50,322 nt of DNA from a virus: IMG/VR virus record IMGVR_UViG_3300010885_013193, positions 1 to 50,322 of that record; one strand, 5' to 3'. The position numbers and the translations under genes are program-made. The notes under the pieces were generated by a model. The model was not told where the DNA came from. It ran no database searches and saw only the letters and a program-made list of their open reading frames with translations. Positions 14,101 to 21,905 of the stretch are shown here, piece by piece (positions within the stretch are counted from its first letter, which is position 1; the number at the start of each line of letters is the position of its first letter).

Positions 14101-15035
14101 CCCAACACCTCTTTGGCTCCCCAGTCTTTGAGTTGCCGACGCGGGAACCCAACCACATTCGATACTGCATACGTCCCTCCGTAGTCGATCATCCGCTGGG
14201 CAACGGACTGACTGATCCAGAACGAACCTTCCGGCTGGTCGTGAACGCGAGTCCCGGACACCCACGTCCAGCCCCACGAGTTCTGCACGCAGAAGCGGCA
14301 GTCTCCCGGACGGGTGTCGTCAGCCGCAGTCCAGCCCATCGCGTGCGACCAAGACCCCTTCGGGAAACACATGCCCTCAGAGTTACGCTGCGAGTTGAAT
14401 CCCACAGACGAACAGCACACCACGCCGAAACCGTTGGCGAGACAGTCGCGTGCCTGTTCCCATGACGTGATGAGGCTGATGGTTCCGATGCGGTGCTTCG
14501 CCGCCTCTGCCGTCACGTTGGCCGGAACGCCACGCCCACCCCACTTGATCCCGATGCTGGCGTCGTAAGTCGAAAGGTCGATGCTCAGTTCCGGGTACGG
14601 CTTACGCAGCATGCAGCCGCCGGTCTGGTGTGCCCAGCCCACAATCTCTGAGCAACTTGCACCCTGCCCGCTGTGTCCACGAGCGCCATACAGTGGCTCT
14701 GTTGCGGTGCGGTCGATCCAGTCTTCAGTGCTATTGATGTCCGGGTCGTTCGCCCTTGCGATGTCGATGGCACAGCGGGTTCCGTGACTGACACAATCGC
14801 CAGTCGATTGGGTTTCGTCATAGGGCTTGCGACCAACCGACTGCTCAAACGCAAGGACTGCCTTGTACGCAAGCGAGATCTTGCCAGCACCGCTGCCAGC
14901 CAGCGTGTCACCGAACAGCGGCATCGGCAGGGATTGCAGCAGGCGGGCAGTCGCCGCCGGATCACAGTACGAACCCACAAGCCCATGCTCGTAGGCTTCC
15001 TGTATCTCCTGTGGGGAGCCAAACAGTTCTTCCAC
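14097..15035 (-). CDS. Papain-like (C1-type) cysteine protease, 312 aa
   Basis: A full papain catalytic set can be read in order: oxyanion Gln76 and nucleophile Cys81 in QSTGDC, His231 in WSHAMGW, and Asn252 in QNSWGW. The protein has no signal peptide and no long propeptide; about 70 residues precede the Cys. GTG start at 15035 with GGGGAG upstream. Neighbours are signal- or membrane-anchored small proteins and a LamG adhesin. It might process virion or host surface proteins, or act in lysis of a protein-rich envelope; all of these are inference. Confidence 0.78.
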   Translation of the reverse strand: MEELFGSPQEIQEAYEHGLVGSYCDPAATARLLQSLPMPLFGDTLAGSGAGKISLAYKAVLAFEQSVGRKPYDETQSTGDCVSHGTRCAIDIARANDPDINSTEDWIDRTATEPLYGARGHSGQGASCSEIVGWAHQTGGCMLRKPYPELSIDLSTYDASIGIKWGGRGVPANVTAEAAKHRIGTISLITSWEQARDCLANGFGVVCCSSVGFNSQRNSEGMCFPKGSWSHAMGWTAADDTRPGDCRFCVQNSWGWTWVSGTRVHDQPEGSFWISQSVAQRMIDYGGTYAVSNVVGFPRRQLKDWGAKEVLG

Positions 15036-15043
15036 GACTCCCC

Positions 15044-15463
15044 CTACTTGATCGAGGCAAACGCTTTGGACGCTGACTGTCGGTTGTCCGCAGTCAACGG
15101 CACGTCGAGGTTGCCGATAGCCCGGAGGAGATACTGGTCGATCTTGTCGCCCAGCCCAGCGTACTTGCCAGCCATGCCGGTGTTGGCGAACGCCATCTCA
15201 AGAGCCTGCTTGTGTCGGTTCCGCAGGTCGAACGTCGTCTTGCACACGGGCGTCACGGCAAGGCCGTCACGCACCACGATGTCAGCCATCGCAGCGTAGA
15301 AGTCACGGAGCAGGCGGGCGTCAGCGGAACTGACACCAGACAGGATGTCTCCGGGCACAACGTCCACAGGCTTGGGCTTCGCCTCTGGCAGCAGGTGGCT
15401 GAACGACGCACCGATCCCGATGGCAAGACCTGCGGCGATGACGGCGACTCGTGCCCAACGCAT
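15044..15463 (-). CDS. Membrane-anchored or secreted protein, 139 aa
   Basis: An N-terminal hydrophobic segment (WARVAVIAAGLAIGIGASF) gives a signal peptide or anchor. The rest is helical and exported in orientation. The start ATG at 15463 overlaps the previous stop as TGATG; a GTG at 15466 is an alternative. No family is recognised. Lies directly before the protease gene. Confidence 0.6.
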   Translation of the reverse strand: MRWARVAVIAAGLAIGIGASFSHLLPEAKPKPVDVVPGDILSGVSSADARLLRDFYAAMADIVVRDGLAVTPVCKTTFDLRNRHKQALEMAFANTGMAGKYAGLGDKIDQYLLRAIGNLDVPLTADNRQSASKAFASIK

Positions 15464-15708
15464 CACGCACCTCGCCTCGTAGACGGCTGCTGTGCAACCA
15501 GAGCGGCAATCAACGCCCGCGCAGCACCGGCAACCTGTGCTTCACCGGACTCGTCGGCCTTTGCCGCAAGTTCAAACAGGCGGTTAACCCAGCCCGCCCT
15601 GTCGTTGGCGGCTAGGCCGGTCGGCTTCGATGGCGTCGGCAGGTACGGCCACACTGCCGCCGCTGCCGCTGCCACGAACGACACGATAGTGATGGCCGTC
15701 GTGGTCAC
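15463..15708 (-). CDS. Small membrane-anchored protein, 81 aa
   Basis: An N-terminal hydrophobic segment (ITIVSFVAAAAAAVWPYL) is followed by an Ala-rich helical domain. The start overlaps the previous stop as ATGA. Together with the genes on either side it forms a run of small anchored proteins; a lysis or envelope role is possible but unproven. Confidence 0.55.
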   Translation of the reverse strand: MTTTAITIVSFVAAAAAAVWPYLPTPSKPTGLAANDRAGWVNRLFELAAKADESGEAQVAGAARALIAALVAQQPSTRRGA

Positions 15709-15980
15709 GAAGGCATCTCCGTCTTCGACACCGCCGTCACGAGGGCGGCGATGTAGTCGAACAGTTCCTGACCCTGAGGCGACAGAAGCACTGCCTCAAA
15801 TCGCTCCAGCAGGTCGTCGTCGATCTTTGTGTCCGTCTTTGCCGCGACAAACTGCATGAGATTGAGCGCCCCTTCGGCCTTCTCTTTTGCTGTTTTTGCG
15901 GCGGAGATTGCGGACACGAGCGACAACGCCGGTGCCCACTCCACTAACTGCTTGATCTTGTCGCCTACGGTCGCAGCCAT
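15705..15980 (-). CDS. Small helical protein, 91 aa, first gene of a late-type run
   Basis: ATG at 15980 with AGGAG upstream, 39 bases downstream of the promoter-like sequence at 16019-16033. The protein is amphipathic and helical (LVEWAPALSLVSAISAAKTA) and acidic at its C-terminus. No family is recognised. Its first 185 bases overlap the end of the upstream gene in another frame. Confidence 0.6.
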   Translation of the reverse strand: MAATVGDKIKQLVEWAPALSLVSAISAAKTAKEKAEGALNLMQFVAAKTDTKIDDDLLERFEAVLLSPQGQELFDYIAALVTAVSKTEMPS

Positions 15981-16356
15981 GACCCATCTCCTGTTGCCTC
16001 ACCACCCAATCCACTAGGAGATTTATGTCCGGGCGGGGCTTCGCCTGTGACAGCAGCCGCCGCCTGACTATGGCGGAATCTAGGCCCAGATCCGCACAGG
16101 TCTGGTCGAATGAGAACTCCCCGCCCGTGCTGCCAAACACCCACCTGTAGGCAGAAACCTGCCTACGGAGGACTTCCGCAGCCTTTCGGTTCTTTGGATT
16201 GGTCAACGCGAACCCATGCCGCTGGTGCTTGCGGCAGAGTTCGCAGATGAAGTAGTGAGTCCTGACTAGAACCTCGATGCAAAACCTTCTCCAGCCGGTT
16301 TCGCATTCCTCCACGATGTTCTGGTCGTCGTAGTCCGTTACGGCGACGGCAATCAT
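15796..16356 (-). CDS. Putative regulator-like protein, 186 aa (3' part uncertain)
   Basis: The ATG at 16356 overlaps the previous stop as TAATG. Residues about 28-105 look like a real domain, with two Cys pairs (FICELC) and a closing FSFDQTCADLGLDSAIVRRR that resembles a helix-turn-helix used in phage regulators. The last 60 residues read as low-quality basic sequence and overlap the next gene in another frame, and the promoter-like repeat lies inside this gene. The true end may be earlier, or a frameshift may exist. Confidence 0.5.
   Translation of the reverse strand: MIAVAVTDYDDQNIVEECETGWRRFCIEVLVRTHYFICELCRKHQRHGFALTNPKNRKAAEVLRRQVSAYRWVFGSTGGEFSFDQTCADLGLDSAIVRRRLLSQAKPRPDINLLVDWVVRQQEMGHGCDRRRQDQAVSGVGTGVVARVRNLRRKNSKREGRRGAQSHAVCRGKDGHKDRRRPAGAI
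16019..16033 (-). promoter_or_regulatory. Candidate late promoter, copy A
   Basis: On the minus strand this reads CCCGGACATAAATCT. The same 15 bases occur only once more, at 34967-34981. Both copies lie just upstream of a gene start and contain CATAAAT, which resembles a phage late -10 element such as the T4 TATAAATA. The phage sigma factor is a plausible reader. Inference from sequence and place only. Confidence 0.45.
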
Positions 16357-16718
16357 TATTTAATCGGTGCCTCACAGTTACCCGTGCGAAGAGTTCCCTC
16401 GTTGAGTTCGGGCCAAACTTCGAGGGAGTGGATGGCACCAAGCACATTCCACCCTGCGTGTCCCAAGTGATCCTCCGACCTGTCGCCTGAGAGGAACAGG
16501 TAGATGTGACGCAACGCATGGTTGAGCATGTCGTTGGCTGGCATCCCCTTCTCCCAGTTCCAATCGCCGTAACGCTGCGCACCCTCCGCACATGCGGCAG
16601 CGACAGCAGCCAATCCGATAGGGGTAATCAAGTCGTACCTCGTGAGTTCCGCATCCGACGAACGAACGGCACCACTTGAGTAACGCACAGACCTGTCCTC
16701 AGTTTCCTTCAACATCAC
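16356..16718 (-). CDS. dATP/dGTP diphosphohydrolase-like protein (DUF5664 type), 120 aa
   Basis: The small all-helical fold shows the family motifs: RYDLI (27-31), YGDWNWEKG (50-58) and HALRHIYLFLSGDRSEDHLG (67-86) with the metal-binding acidic residues. The family is annotated as dATP/dGTP diphosphohydrolase and is common in phages, where it cleaves dNTPs to monophosphates. The stop and start overlap the neighbours, and the HD phosphohydrolase lies directly upstream, so both may act on the nucleotide pool. Start choice between two adjacent ATGs is arbitrary. Confidence 0.72.
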   Translation of the reverse strand: MMLKETEDRSVRYSSGAVRSSDAELTRYDLITPIGLAAVAAACAEGAQRYGDWNWEKGMPANDMLNHALRHIYLFLSGDRSEDHLGHAGWNVLGAIHSLEVWPELNEGTLRTGNCEAPIK

Positions 16719-17230
16719 TTTGCTAACTCCTTGAAACGGTTTTCAAACAACTGCTTTGCCTGCTGCCAACAGTACGGATTGATCGGCGTGTGGACCGGAT
16801 CTGCCTCGATGCACCAGTCATGCTCGACAGACATGAGGGCACGCTTCTCAGCAATCAATGCACGGTTGTCAGCGATCTTGATTGCTGGCGGCATGGGCCA
16901 CGACAACCCGAACGCCTTCGCAATCGTCTGCTGAATCTGCTTCTCTAGCGACACGTACTCAGGCAGCATCACCTTGAGCGGCCTTGCCACGTCGCCCAGA
17001 TACGCCTCGCTGGCGTCGTGCAGCAGCCCCCACATTGCATCGTCTGGCTCGCACAACCGACTCACCATGACGCTGTGCTGCGCCACCGAATACGGAGCGA
17101 CGGTGTGCCCAGTGAATCGGTTGATGCAGGACAGGGCGTGAGCGATGTCCGGGAGTCGCACGTCCTCCACAGTGAATCGCGTCAGGTCAACTAATTTTCC
17201 TGTGAATGTCTGCATGGTCGTGTCGTTCAT
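16715..17230 (-). CDS. HD-domain phosphohydrolase (YfbR-like), 171 aa
   Basis: HD metal-binding motifs are present: His52 in YSVAQHS, His71-Asp72 in LLHDASEAYLGD, and a later Asp in KIADNRAL. These proteins hydrolyse nucleotide phosphates. ATG at 17230 overlaps the upstream stop as ATGA. Pairing with the next gene, a dNTP diphosphohydrolase-like protein, resembles DatZ plus MazZ in 2-aminoadenine phages. No PurZ was seen in this window, so a plain dNTP pool role is the safer reading. Confidence 0.78.
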   Translation of the reverse strand: MNDTTMQTFTGKLVDLTRFTVEDVRLPDIAHALSCINRFTGHTVAPYSVAQHSVMVSRLCEPDDAMWGLLHDASEAYLGDVARPLKVMLPEYVSLEKQIQQTIAKAFGLSWPMPPAIKIADNRALIAEKRALMSVEHDWCIEADPVHTPINPYCWQQAKQLFENRFKELAK

Positions 17231-17700
17231 TGCGGTGCCTCGCACATCAGGTCGGTGACGGACTTCAACTCTCTGGCAGGAACAAAGAACGCATTTCCGT
17301 ACCCTCCGTAGTTCTGCTTAAACTTCTCTTTCTTTGCGTCCGCTGCTCCGATCCACCCCTGAACCTGAAACTCTGTCGGCCCTCCGGTGACGAGAACGAA
17401 GATGTCGCCGTCCTTGTCTCCGTCACGGACGATCAAGTCATAGGTGTGCTTGGAGCGGGTGCGGATCTGGATGTTCTCGCCAACGTCGCCTCCGCTCTTG
17501 AACGTGTTGACTGACCCCGACCAGTAGCGGCCAGTCGCCTTTGCAAAAGCACACTCACCAAGCGCCCCAAGAATGTGGATGTTCCATTCATCGTGGATGA
17601 CGCGAGTGTGCTGATAGCCCCTGCGTAACGCCTCGACGTTGCGAGTAACGCCGACGAGAGCAGCCCTGCTCACCTCGTACCACTCAAGTGCGATGTTCAT
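17227..17700 (-). CDS. PD-(D/E)XK-like nuclease fold protein, 157 aa
   Basis: The likely core reads ILGALGECAFAKATG with Glu49, then GGDVG with Asp72, then NIQIRT, where the usual E-x-K is replaced by Q-I-R. The later strand is IFVLVTGG. This layout matches small phage proteins of the PD-(D/E)XK superfamily, but the altered last motif means activity is uncertain. The start overlaps the previous stop as ATGA. Confidence 0.6.
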   Translation of the reverse strand: MNIALEWYEVSRAALVGVTRNVEALRRGYQHTRVIHDEWNIHILGALGECAFAKATGRYWSGSVNTFKSGGDVGENIQIRTRSKHTYDLIVRDGDKDGDIFVLVTGGPTEFQVQGWIGAADAKKEKFKQNYGGYGNAFFVPARELKSVTDLMCEAPQ

Positions 17701-17990
17701 TGCTCCTCCTTGAGCCTGTATCCAAGTGCCCACAAGATTCGGGCAAGGTCGTTGCCCTGCTGCGTAACGTGTTCTTCTGACTGCGTTGGGTTGGCTGCAT
17801 GGAGGAACTCATGTATCTCCGTGTTCAGCCGTGCCCTACCTCTAAGCCTTTCGTCAATCAGAATCTTTTCTTCCATGAATGGATTCTTTGGATCACGGAC
17901 GAACGCCCATCCCTGCGCCTGACCTTTCAGGCGTGTGTACCGCCACAGCCAGCGGATGCCACCGATGAGGAATGAGTGGTTCTCTGGCAT
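17697..17990 (-). CDS. Zincin-like small metallopeptidase domain protein, 97 aa
   Basis: The motif TEIHEFLHA gives HExxH with His60, Glu61 and His64. No third ligand is certain, but a later His in QSEEHVTQQG is a candidate. Small zincin-like proteins without a signal are common in phages and of unknown role. The ATG at 17990 overlaps the previous stop as TGATG. Confidence 0.6.
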   Translation of the reverse strand: MPENHSFLIGGIRWLWRYTRLKGQAQGWAFVRDPKNPFMEEKILIDERLRGRARLNTEIHEFLHAANPTQSEEHVTQQGNDLARILWALGYRLKEEQ

Positions 17991-18691
17991 CACATCGCTC
18001 CCTGAACTTGCTGCACAAATCTTTTGATCTGCTCCAGCGGGAACGTCACGAGCCATTCGGTATCGTTCTTCCGATGCAGAACTACGGGGCACAGTTCCCC
18101 GCACTGCTCACGTGATTTCTCCATCACCTTCTGGAGATTGATGACCTGAGTTCGCTTTACCTCCAGCCAGAGGTGCGGAGTGCCGGGACTGATAAGGTCG
18201 CTGGCACTCTCCGTTCCACTGTGCTGCTGCGAGCGACGCGAGTGGGCATTGGGCAAGTGCTTGTTCCACTCGTCCTTCGCCTCCAGTTCGCCCGCCTTGC
18301 CTTTGCGTCTGCTGTTGATTGCCATGCGTACTAACTCCAATGGGATTCCGTTCCTTCGCCGCCAGTGAAACACCCGAAACGGATAACGCTCCGGGCCATA
18401 GCCAAGATGCTTCTTGTGCCGCAACGCAGCCAAGAACTCAGGGTCGTAGTTGGCGTCGTCCGTCTCCCGCTTGGCTGTGAGGCACATTCCTTTCGTGATG
18501 TCGTGCTTGCCGCCGAAGTGCAAGCCGTCGTGGCAGTAGTGACAGAGCCGCAGCAACGCCTTGCGGTGATGCACCCTCCCTGCCCCTTGTTGCAGGTGGT
18601 GGATGTGCAACGCTTCCGTCCGCGTCCAGCACATCGCACAGAACGGGTATTCGTCCGCGAAGGTCGATAGTTCTTTACTGCCATCGCTCAC
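17990..18691 (-). CDS. HNH-like plus PD-(D/E)XK-like fusion nuclease, 233 aa
   Basis: GTG start at 18691 (GTGA overlap with the previous stop, with GGAGGGGG upstream). Residues 18-57 look like an HNH/zinc-finger nuclease: CAMC, HIHHL and CHYCH. Residues 123-225 resemble a PD-(D/E)XK nuclease, with RKGKAGELEAKDEW, SASDL (Asp165), LEVKR (Glu177, Lys179) and WLVTFPLE. An internal ATG at 18325 has TTGGAG upstream and would give the second domain alone. No stop separates the two halves. A DNA repair, resolvase or packaging role is possible. Confidence 0.7.
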   Translation of the reverse strand: MSDGSKELSTFADEYPFCAMCWTRTEALHIHHLQQGAGRVHHRKALLRLCHYCHDGLHFGGKHDITKGMCLTAKRETDDANYDPEFLAALRHKKHLGYGPERYPFRVFHWRRRNGIPLELVRMAINSRRKGKAGELEAKDEWNKHLPNAHSRRSQQHSGTESASDLISPGTPHLWLEVKRTQVINLQKVMEKSREQCGELCPVVLHRKNDTEWLVTFPLEQIKRFVQQVQGAM

Positions 18692-18963
18692 TCCCCCTCC
18701 TCCGTTACGGCCCCGACGATTGCCCGCACGGAGTTCGAGAACGCCAGTGCGTCCTCCTTCGTCTTGAACTCGATCTGCCAGCGGTAGGCTCGCTCGCCCG
18801 TCATCAAGTCGGTGGCATCCTCGACGCGATGAATGCGGCACGCAGCCACGCCACCCAACGTCTTGGCGTTCGCCACCAGAACCTCGTTCTCTTTCCACAG
18901 TGCGCTCAGTGCGCTTCCAATAAACCCAGCCATAAGCACAACTCCTTTCGTGAAATCAGACAC
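18688..18963 (-). CDS. Small hypothetical protein, 91 aa
   Basis: An N-terminal hydrophobic stretch (GVVLMAGFIGSALSALW) suggests a weak membrane or signal segment, followed by a soluble domain with AYRWQIEFKTKEDALAF. An alternative start at the internal Met11 is possible. It sits between DNA metabolism genes. No family is recognised. Confidence 0.55.
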   Translation of the reverse strand: MSDFTKGVVLMAGFIGSALSALWKENEVLVANAKTLGGVAACRIHRVEDATDLMTGERAYRWQIEFKTKEDALAFSNSVRAIVGAVTEEGE

Positions 18964-18964
18964 A

Positions 18965-19231
18965 TCAACCTCCGTGATTCTTTAGCCACTGTGCGGCGGT
19001 GGCGAACCAGAACGACAGCAACGTCAGGTCTTCAGAACTTGTCACAACCACCGTCCCTTCCGTAGCGATTGCAACAGCCGATTTGGTGGGCTGCTCCAAG
19101 TAGTCCACGCTCTCCGGGCTTTCGCCAATGATCTTTCGCAGCGAGTCCATGCCTTCTCGTGGACGGCATAGTGCCGCCAGTTTCTTGCCGCTCGCGTCTG
19201 TGTACTTCAGGAGAACTAGGTCTTTTGCCAT
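18965..19231 (-). CDS. Small hypothetical protein, 88 aa
   Basis: The ATG at 19231 begins MAKDLVLLKYTDASGKKLAAL. Longer in-frame starts exist but would extend into the spacer. The sequence looks alpha/beta, with a C-terminal helix. No family is recognised. It follows a 270-base spacer, so it may begin a new transcript. Confidence 0.5.
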   Translation of the reverse strand: MAKDLVLLKYTDASGKKLAALCRPREGMDSLRKIIGESPESVDYLEQPTKSAVAIATEGTVVVTSSEDLTLLSFWFATAAQWLKNHGG

Positions 19232-19501
19232 GTTTGCGCACCACTTCCGTGCTGAGATGGCCCTCGCCAGCCCAGCCACCCCACGCGGGGTTGCAACGTC
19301 AGCCTTATCTGGCCTCAGTCTCAGCGTGTCACCGGGACGTAGTGGTTCATGCGGACCCTGCGGTCGGCATGGCGGGATCTACTACACGCCCGTTGCCCGG
19401 ATTTCGTGCTGACGTTACCGATCTGCCGCTGGCTCACGTGTCCAGCGGTTTGTTTAGGCTCGACCGTTTTGATTTCTTGAACGCTGACCGATACGAGAAA
19501 C
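19232..19501 (-). other. 270-base spacer without a confident gene
   Basis: No convincing coding frame; short minus-strand frames lack ribosome sites. A small GC hairpin (ACCCC-GCGT-GGGGT in minus-strand sense) lies near 19280-19295. It is one of the longer gaps in a packed genome, so it may hold a promoter or small RNA, but nothing definite is seen. Confidence 0.35.
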
Positions 19502-19909
19502 TCAACAGCGTTTTGTTTTGATGCGGCGCAGAACATCGAAGTCTGCGAACTTGCGTGCTTCGGACCAGCACAGCCAGCCACGCCCATTGACGCTCGTGGT
19601 TGGAACGCACATGACCACGCCAGTGCGTGCATTGACGCAGATGAAGGCGTCGATGTGCTTTGAGCAGTAGCGCTTGGTTTTGCACTTGCCGCGTCCGATG
19701 CGGATGCGGTTGCGGTTCTGGCCGTTCGTGCCTGTGGCCTTGACCTGTATCCGCCAGTAGGAACGGCGGTCGTCAAAGGCGATGAGGTCGTATCCGTCGT
19801 CAACGATTGGCAATGCGACGTAGTAGCCAGCGCGGAGAAGTCTCTCCACTGCCACTGCGATGCCGATTTCTCCAACGAAACGTCCATCCAGCACTCCATT
19901 GCAGAACAT
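19502..19909 (-). CDS. PD-(D/E)XK-like endonuclease, 135 aa
   Basis: The motif order FVGEIGIAVAVERLLRAG (Glu14), VDDGYDLIAFD (Asp41) and WRIQVKATG (Gln55, Lys57) matches small resolvase-like PD-(D/E)XK proteins in which Gln replaces Glu (QVK type). Length fits the family. It follows the helicase gene in the recombination run and could be a junction or flap nuclease. Last gene before the 270-base spacer. Confidence 0.7.
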   Translation of the reverse strand: MFCNGVLDGRFVGEIGIAVAVERLLRAGYYVALPIVDDGYDLIAFDDRRSYWRIQVKATGTNGQNRNRIRIGRGKCKTKRYCSKHIDAFICVNARTGVVMCVPTTSVNGRGWLCWSEARKFADFDVLRRIKTKRC

Positions 19910-19917
19910 GCAGCCTC

Positions 19918-21525
19918 CTAGCGGGGTTGCTGCGACTCCTGAGTTCGACGGTCAAGTTCCTTCCTGACCGCTGATTTGAATGGGCTGTCTTTCTTCTGGG
20001 CACCAAGCACCCACGAGAGGTAGCCCTGAGGAATGTCCTTGAGCGGCACACCCCGATACTTGCCGTACATCATTCGCCAGCCACGAACCTTCGGCTTGTT
20101 CTCCGGCTCTGCGAACACGTCCCGGTCGCCATGCTCAAACGTCACGCCGACGATCAACGCCTTGCGCTTCTCAATCAGTTCCCGCGTCTGTGCCTCAAGG
20201 GCTGCAAGATCGGCGGCATCGGCCTCGCGGATCGCCTCCATCACGTCCGTGCCGTCAGCCGACAGCGTGGACTCCAGCCGCTCCTTGCGGGACGGAGACT
20301 TCCGTAACTTGTGGTCGAGAACATCGAACACAGACAGGATCTGCTGATTGCGAATCGACCCCGTGATGTCCCAGTAATTGAAATGTGGCTTCGCAGATGC
20401 CTTGATTGCCGCAGCACGCTCGTCCCGCGTCATCTCGTGATGGAGGGTGCCCGTCAGCGTGCGTGTGCCTCTGCCAAGACGCTGCTCCAGAACATGAAGT
20501 TGGCGTGTCGGTGCCGCCGAATAGATGTTGCGTAGTTCCGGGTGATCCCACCCGTACCCCAAGATGCCGACGTTCACGATGATCTTCGATTCGCCCGTCA
20601 GGAACGCCTGCATGTTGTCCCTGCGAATCAGAGGATTCTGTTTGCTGTAGACGATGCTGGCCTTCGCCCCGTACCGCTCGAAAACTTCTGCCAGCAACTT
20701 CGCCTGCTTGACGTTGTGTGCGTACACCACAGACGGCTGGCAGTTGTAGGTGGAGAGGACAAGCGACGTGACTTCCTGTGCGTAGTGTTCCGCAGCCAGA
20801 ACCGCAGCGAGTTGTCTCTCGTCCCACTCGCCAGCAACCTCGTCCACCATCGTCATGTCGAGCGATGTGGCCTCGCTGACGTGGCACATGGGCGGCACCA
20901 GATAGGAGTCATCCAGTGCCTGCCGCAGCGTGTAGACGGATTGCGGACGGGGAAAGAATCGAAGCCCCTTGCCCCTGCCCTTGTAGGGAGTCGCACTGAA
21001 TCCAACGATGGTGGCACCGCGATTCTCGAAGTAACACAGCAGCCGCTCCATAGCGGGCGTGATCTTGACGTGGCACTCGTCCACCGCCACAAGACTCACG
21101 CGGTCGAACGCACTGGAGCGATACCGCCCGGAGGACAGCATCGAGTCCCGGCTGGCAACGATCACTCGATTGCGCAACCCCTCGACCGACTCTGCGTAGT
21201 TGCCGCCCTGCTCAACGTCGCACTGCTCACCCAGCCGCATCTCAAGGCGATCCCTGCCCTGACGCATGAGGTCGAGCAACGGCACCAGCAGCAGCGGGTT
21301 CTTTGCGATCCGAAACAGTTCGCAGATAACCTCTGTCTTGCCGGTGCCAACTGGCTGGCAGACGGTGATCCGACGCTCGCCCCGCTTGGCGGCAAGGCAC
21401 ACGTCCTCGACCGCCTGCCTCTGGTAATCGCGGAGATACGCACGCTCTGCCTGCCTGCGCTGCTGCCGCGTCTCTGCCTCTTGGCACATGCCCTCTTCGT
21501 CGGCATCCATCCATGCGTCACTCAT
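19918..21525 (-). CDS. SF2 DNA/RNA helicase (DECH box), 535 aa
   Basis: Helicase motifs are in order: Q-like LRDYQRQAVE (31-40), Walker A QPVGTGKTE (57-65), DECH (149-152), SATPYKGRG (177-185) and, in the C-terminal lobe, QRLGRGTRT. This is the plan of superfamily 2 helicases such as UvsW/RecG-like remodelers. ATG at 21525 overlaps the previous stop as ATGA. It lies two genes downstream of the ERF gene, consistent with recombination or replication restart. Confidence 0.88.
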   Translation of the reverse strand: MSDAWMDADEEGMCQEAETRQQRRQAERAYLRDYQRQAVEDVCLAAKRGERRITVCQPVGTGKTEVICELFRIAKNPLLLVPLLDLMRQGRDRLEMRLGEQCDVEQGGNYAESVEGLRNRVIVASRDSMLSSGRYRSSAFDRVSLVAVDECHVKITPAMERLLCYFENRGATIVGFSATPYKGRGKGLRFFPRPQSVYTLRQALDDSYLVPPMCHVSEATSLDMTMVDEVAGEWDERQLAAVLAAEHYAQEVTSLVLSTYNCQPSVVYAHNVKQAKLLAEVFERYGAKASIVYSKQNPLIRRDNMQAFLTGESKIIVNVGILGYGWDHPELRNIYSAAPTRQLHVLEQRLGRGTRTLTGTLHHEMTRDERAAAIKASAKPHFNYWDITGSIRNQQILSVFDVLDHKLRKSPSRKERLESTLSADGTDVMEAIREADAADLAALEAQTRELIEKRKALIVGVTFEHGDRDVFAEPENKPKVRGWRMMYGKYRGVPLKDIPQGYLSWVLGAQKKDSPFKSAVRKELDRRTQESQQPR

Positions 21526-21827
21526 TTGGCCCTCGCCTTCTTCTTGCGGGTCTTCTTCGCCGCCTTCTTGGCAACAGGCTTGTGCCACCTGTCGCTGCAA
21601 ATGGTGGCCTCGCAGACCTTCACTTCTGGCTGCTCTGGGGCTGCGTCCTGCATCGGCAAACCAAGAGCGATCTCAAATCGCTGGTTCACGCGAGACAGGA
21701 CTTCGAGTTCAGCAAGGATTTGCGGAACTGCGTCACGGCAAAACACGAGAGCCACTTCCTCGTCAAGTTGATTCTGCGAGGCGGCAATCGCAACGAGTCG
21801 GGCGTATGAAATTAGTTTTTCGCTCAT
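21522..21827 (-). CDS. Small protein with basic Lys-rich tail, 101 aa
   Basis: The body (1-80) is helical and the last 20 residues are almost all Lys, Ala and Arg (KKAAKKTRKKKARAK), like a histone-type tail for nucleic-acid binding. ATG at 21827 directly follows a terminator-like hairpin and has no good ribosome site, which is odd; a longer start is also weak. Between the ERF and helicase genes, so a recombination accessory role is likely. Confidence 0.55.
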   Translation of the reverse strand: MSEKLISYARLVAIAASQNQLDEEVALVFCRDAVPQILAELEVLSRVNQRFEIALGLPMQDAAPEQPEVKVCEATICSDRWHKPVAKKAAKKTRKKKARAK

Positions 21828-21829
21828 AG

Positions 21830-21863
21830 AAAAAAATGCCCGATGGAAGGAAGTGTGTCGGGC
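21830..21863 (-). terminator. Rho-independent terminator-like hairpin
   Basis: In minus-strand sense a stem GCCCGA / TCGGGC (21838-21863) is followed by a run of seven T (21830-21836). It sits between the ERF gene and the next start, only three bases before that ATG. It could limit read-through from the exonuclease-ERF pair into the helicase genes. Confidence 0.5.
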
Positions 21864-21905
21864 GCACACCTGAGGAGGCCGCTCCTACCTGCGGTGGCGT
21901 GTGTG

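Noticed and set aside
16356-17230. Established 2-aminoadenine (Z-genome) system
   Set aside because: PurZ and a Z-type polymerase are not visible in this window, so only the two hydrolases can be claimed.
19321-19899. 192-codon minus-strand frame overlapping the PD-(D/E)XK gene
   Set aside because: It reads as Ser/Thr/Ala-rich nonsense in the alternative frame of a gene with clear nuclease motifs.
20542-21771. Long plus-strand open frame (409 codons) in the helicase region
   Set aside because: It is the antisense of the SF2 helicase gene, has no ribosome site and its composition is atypical. The helicase on the other strand has all motifs.
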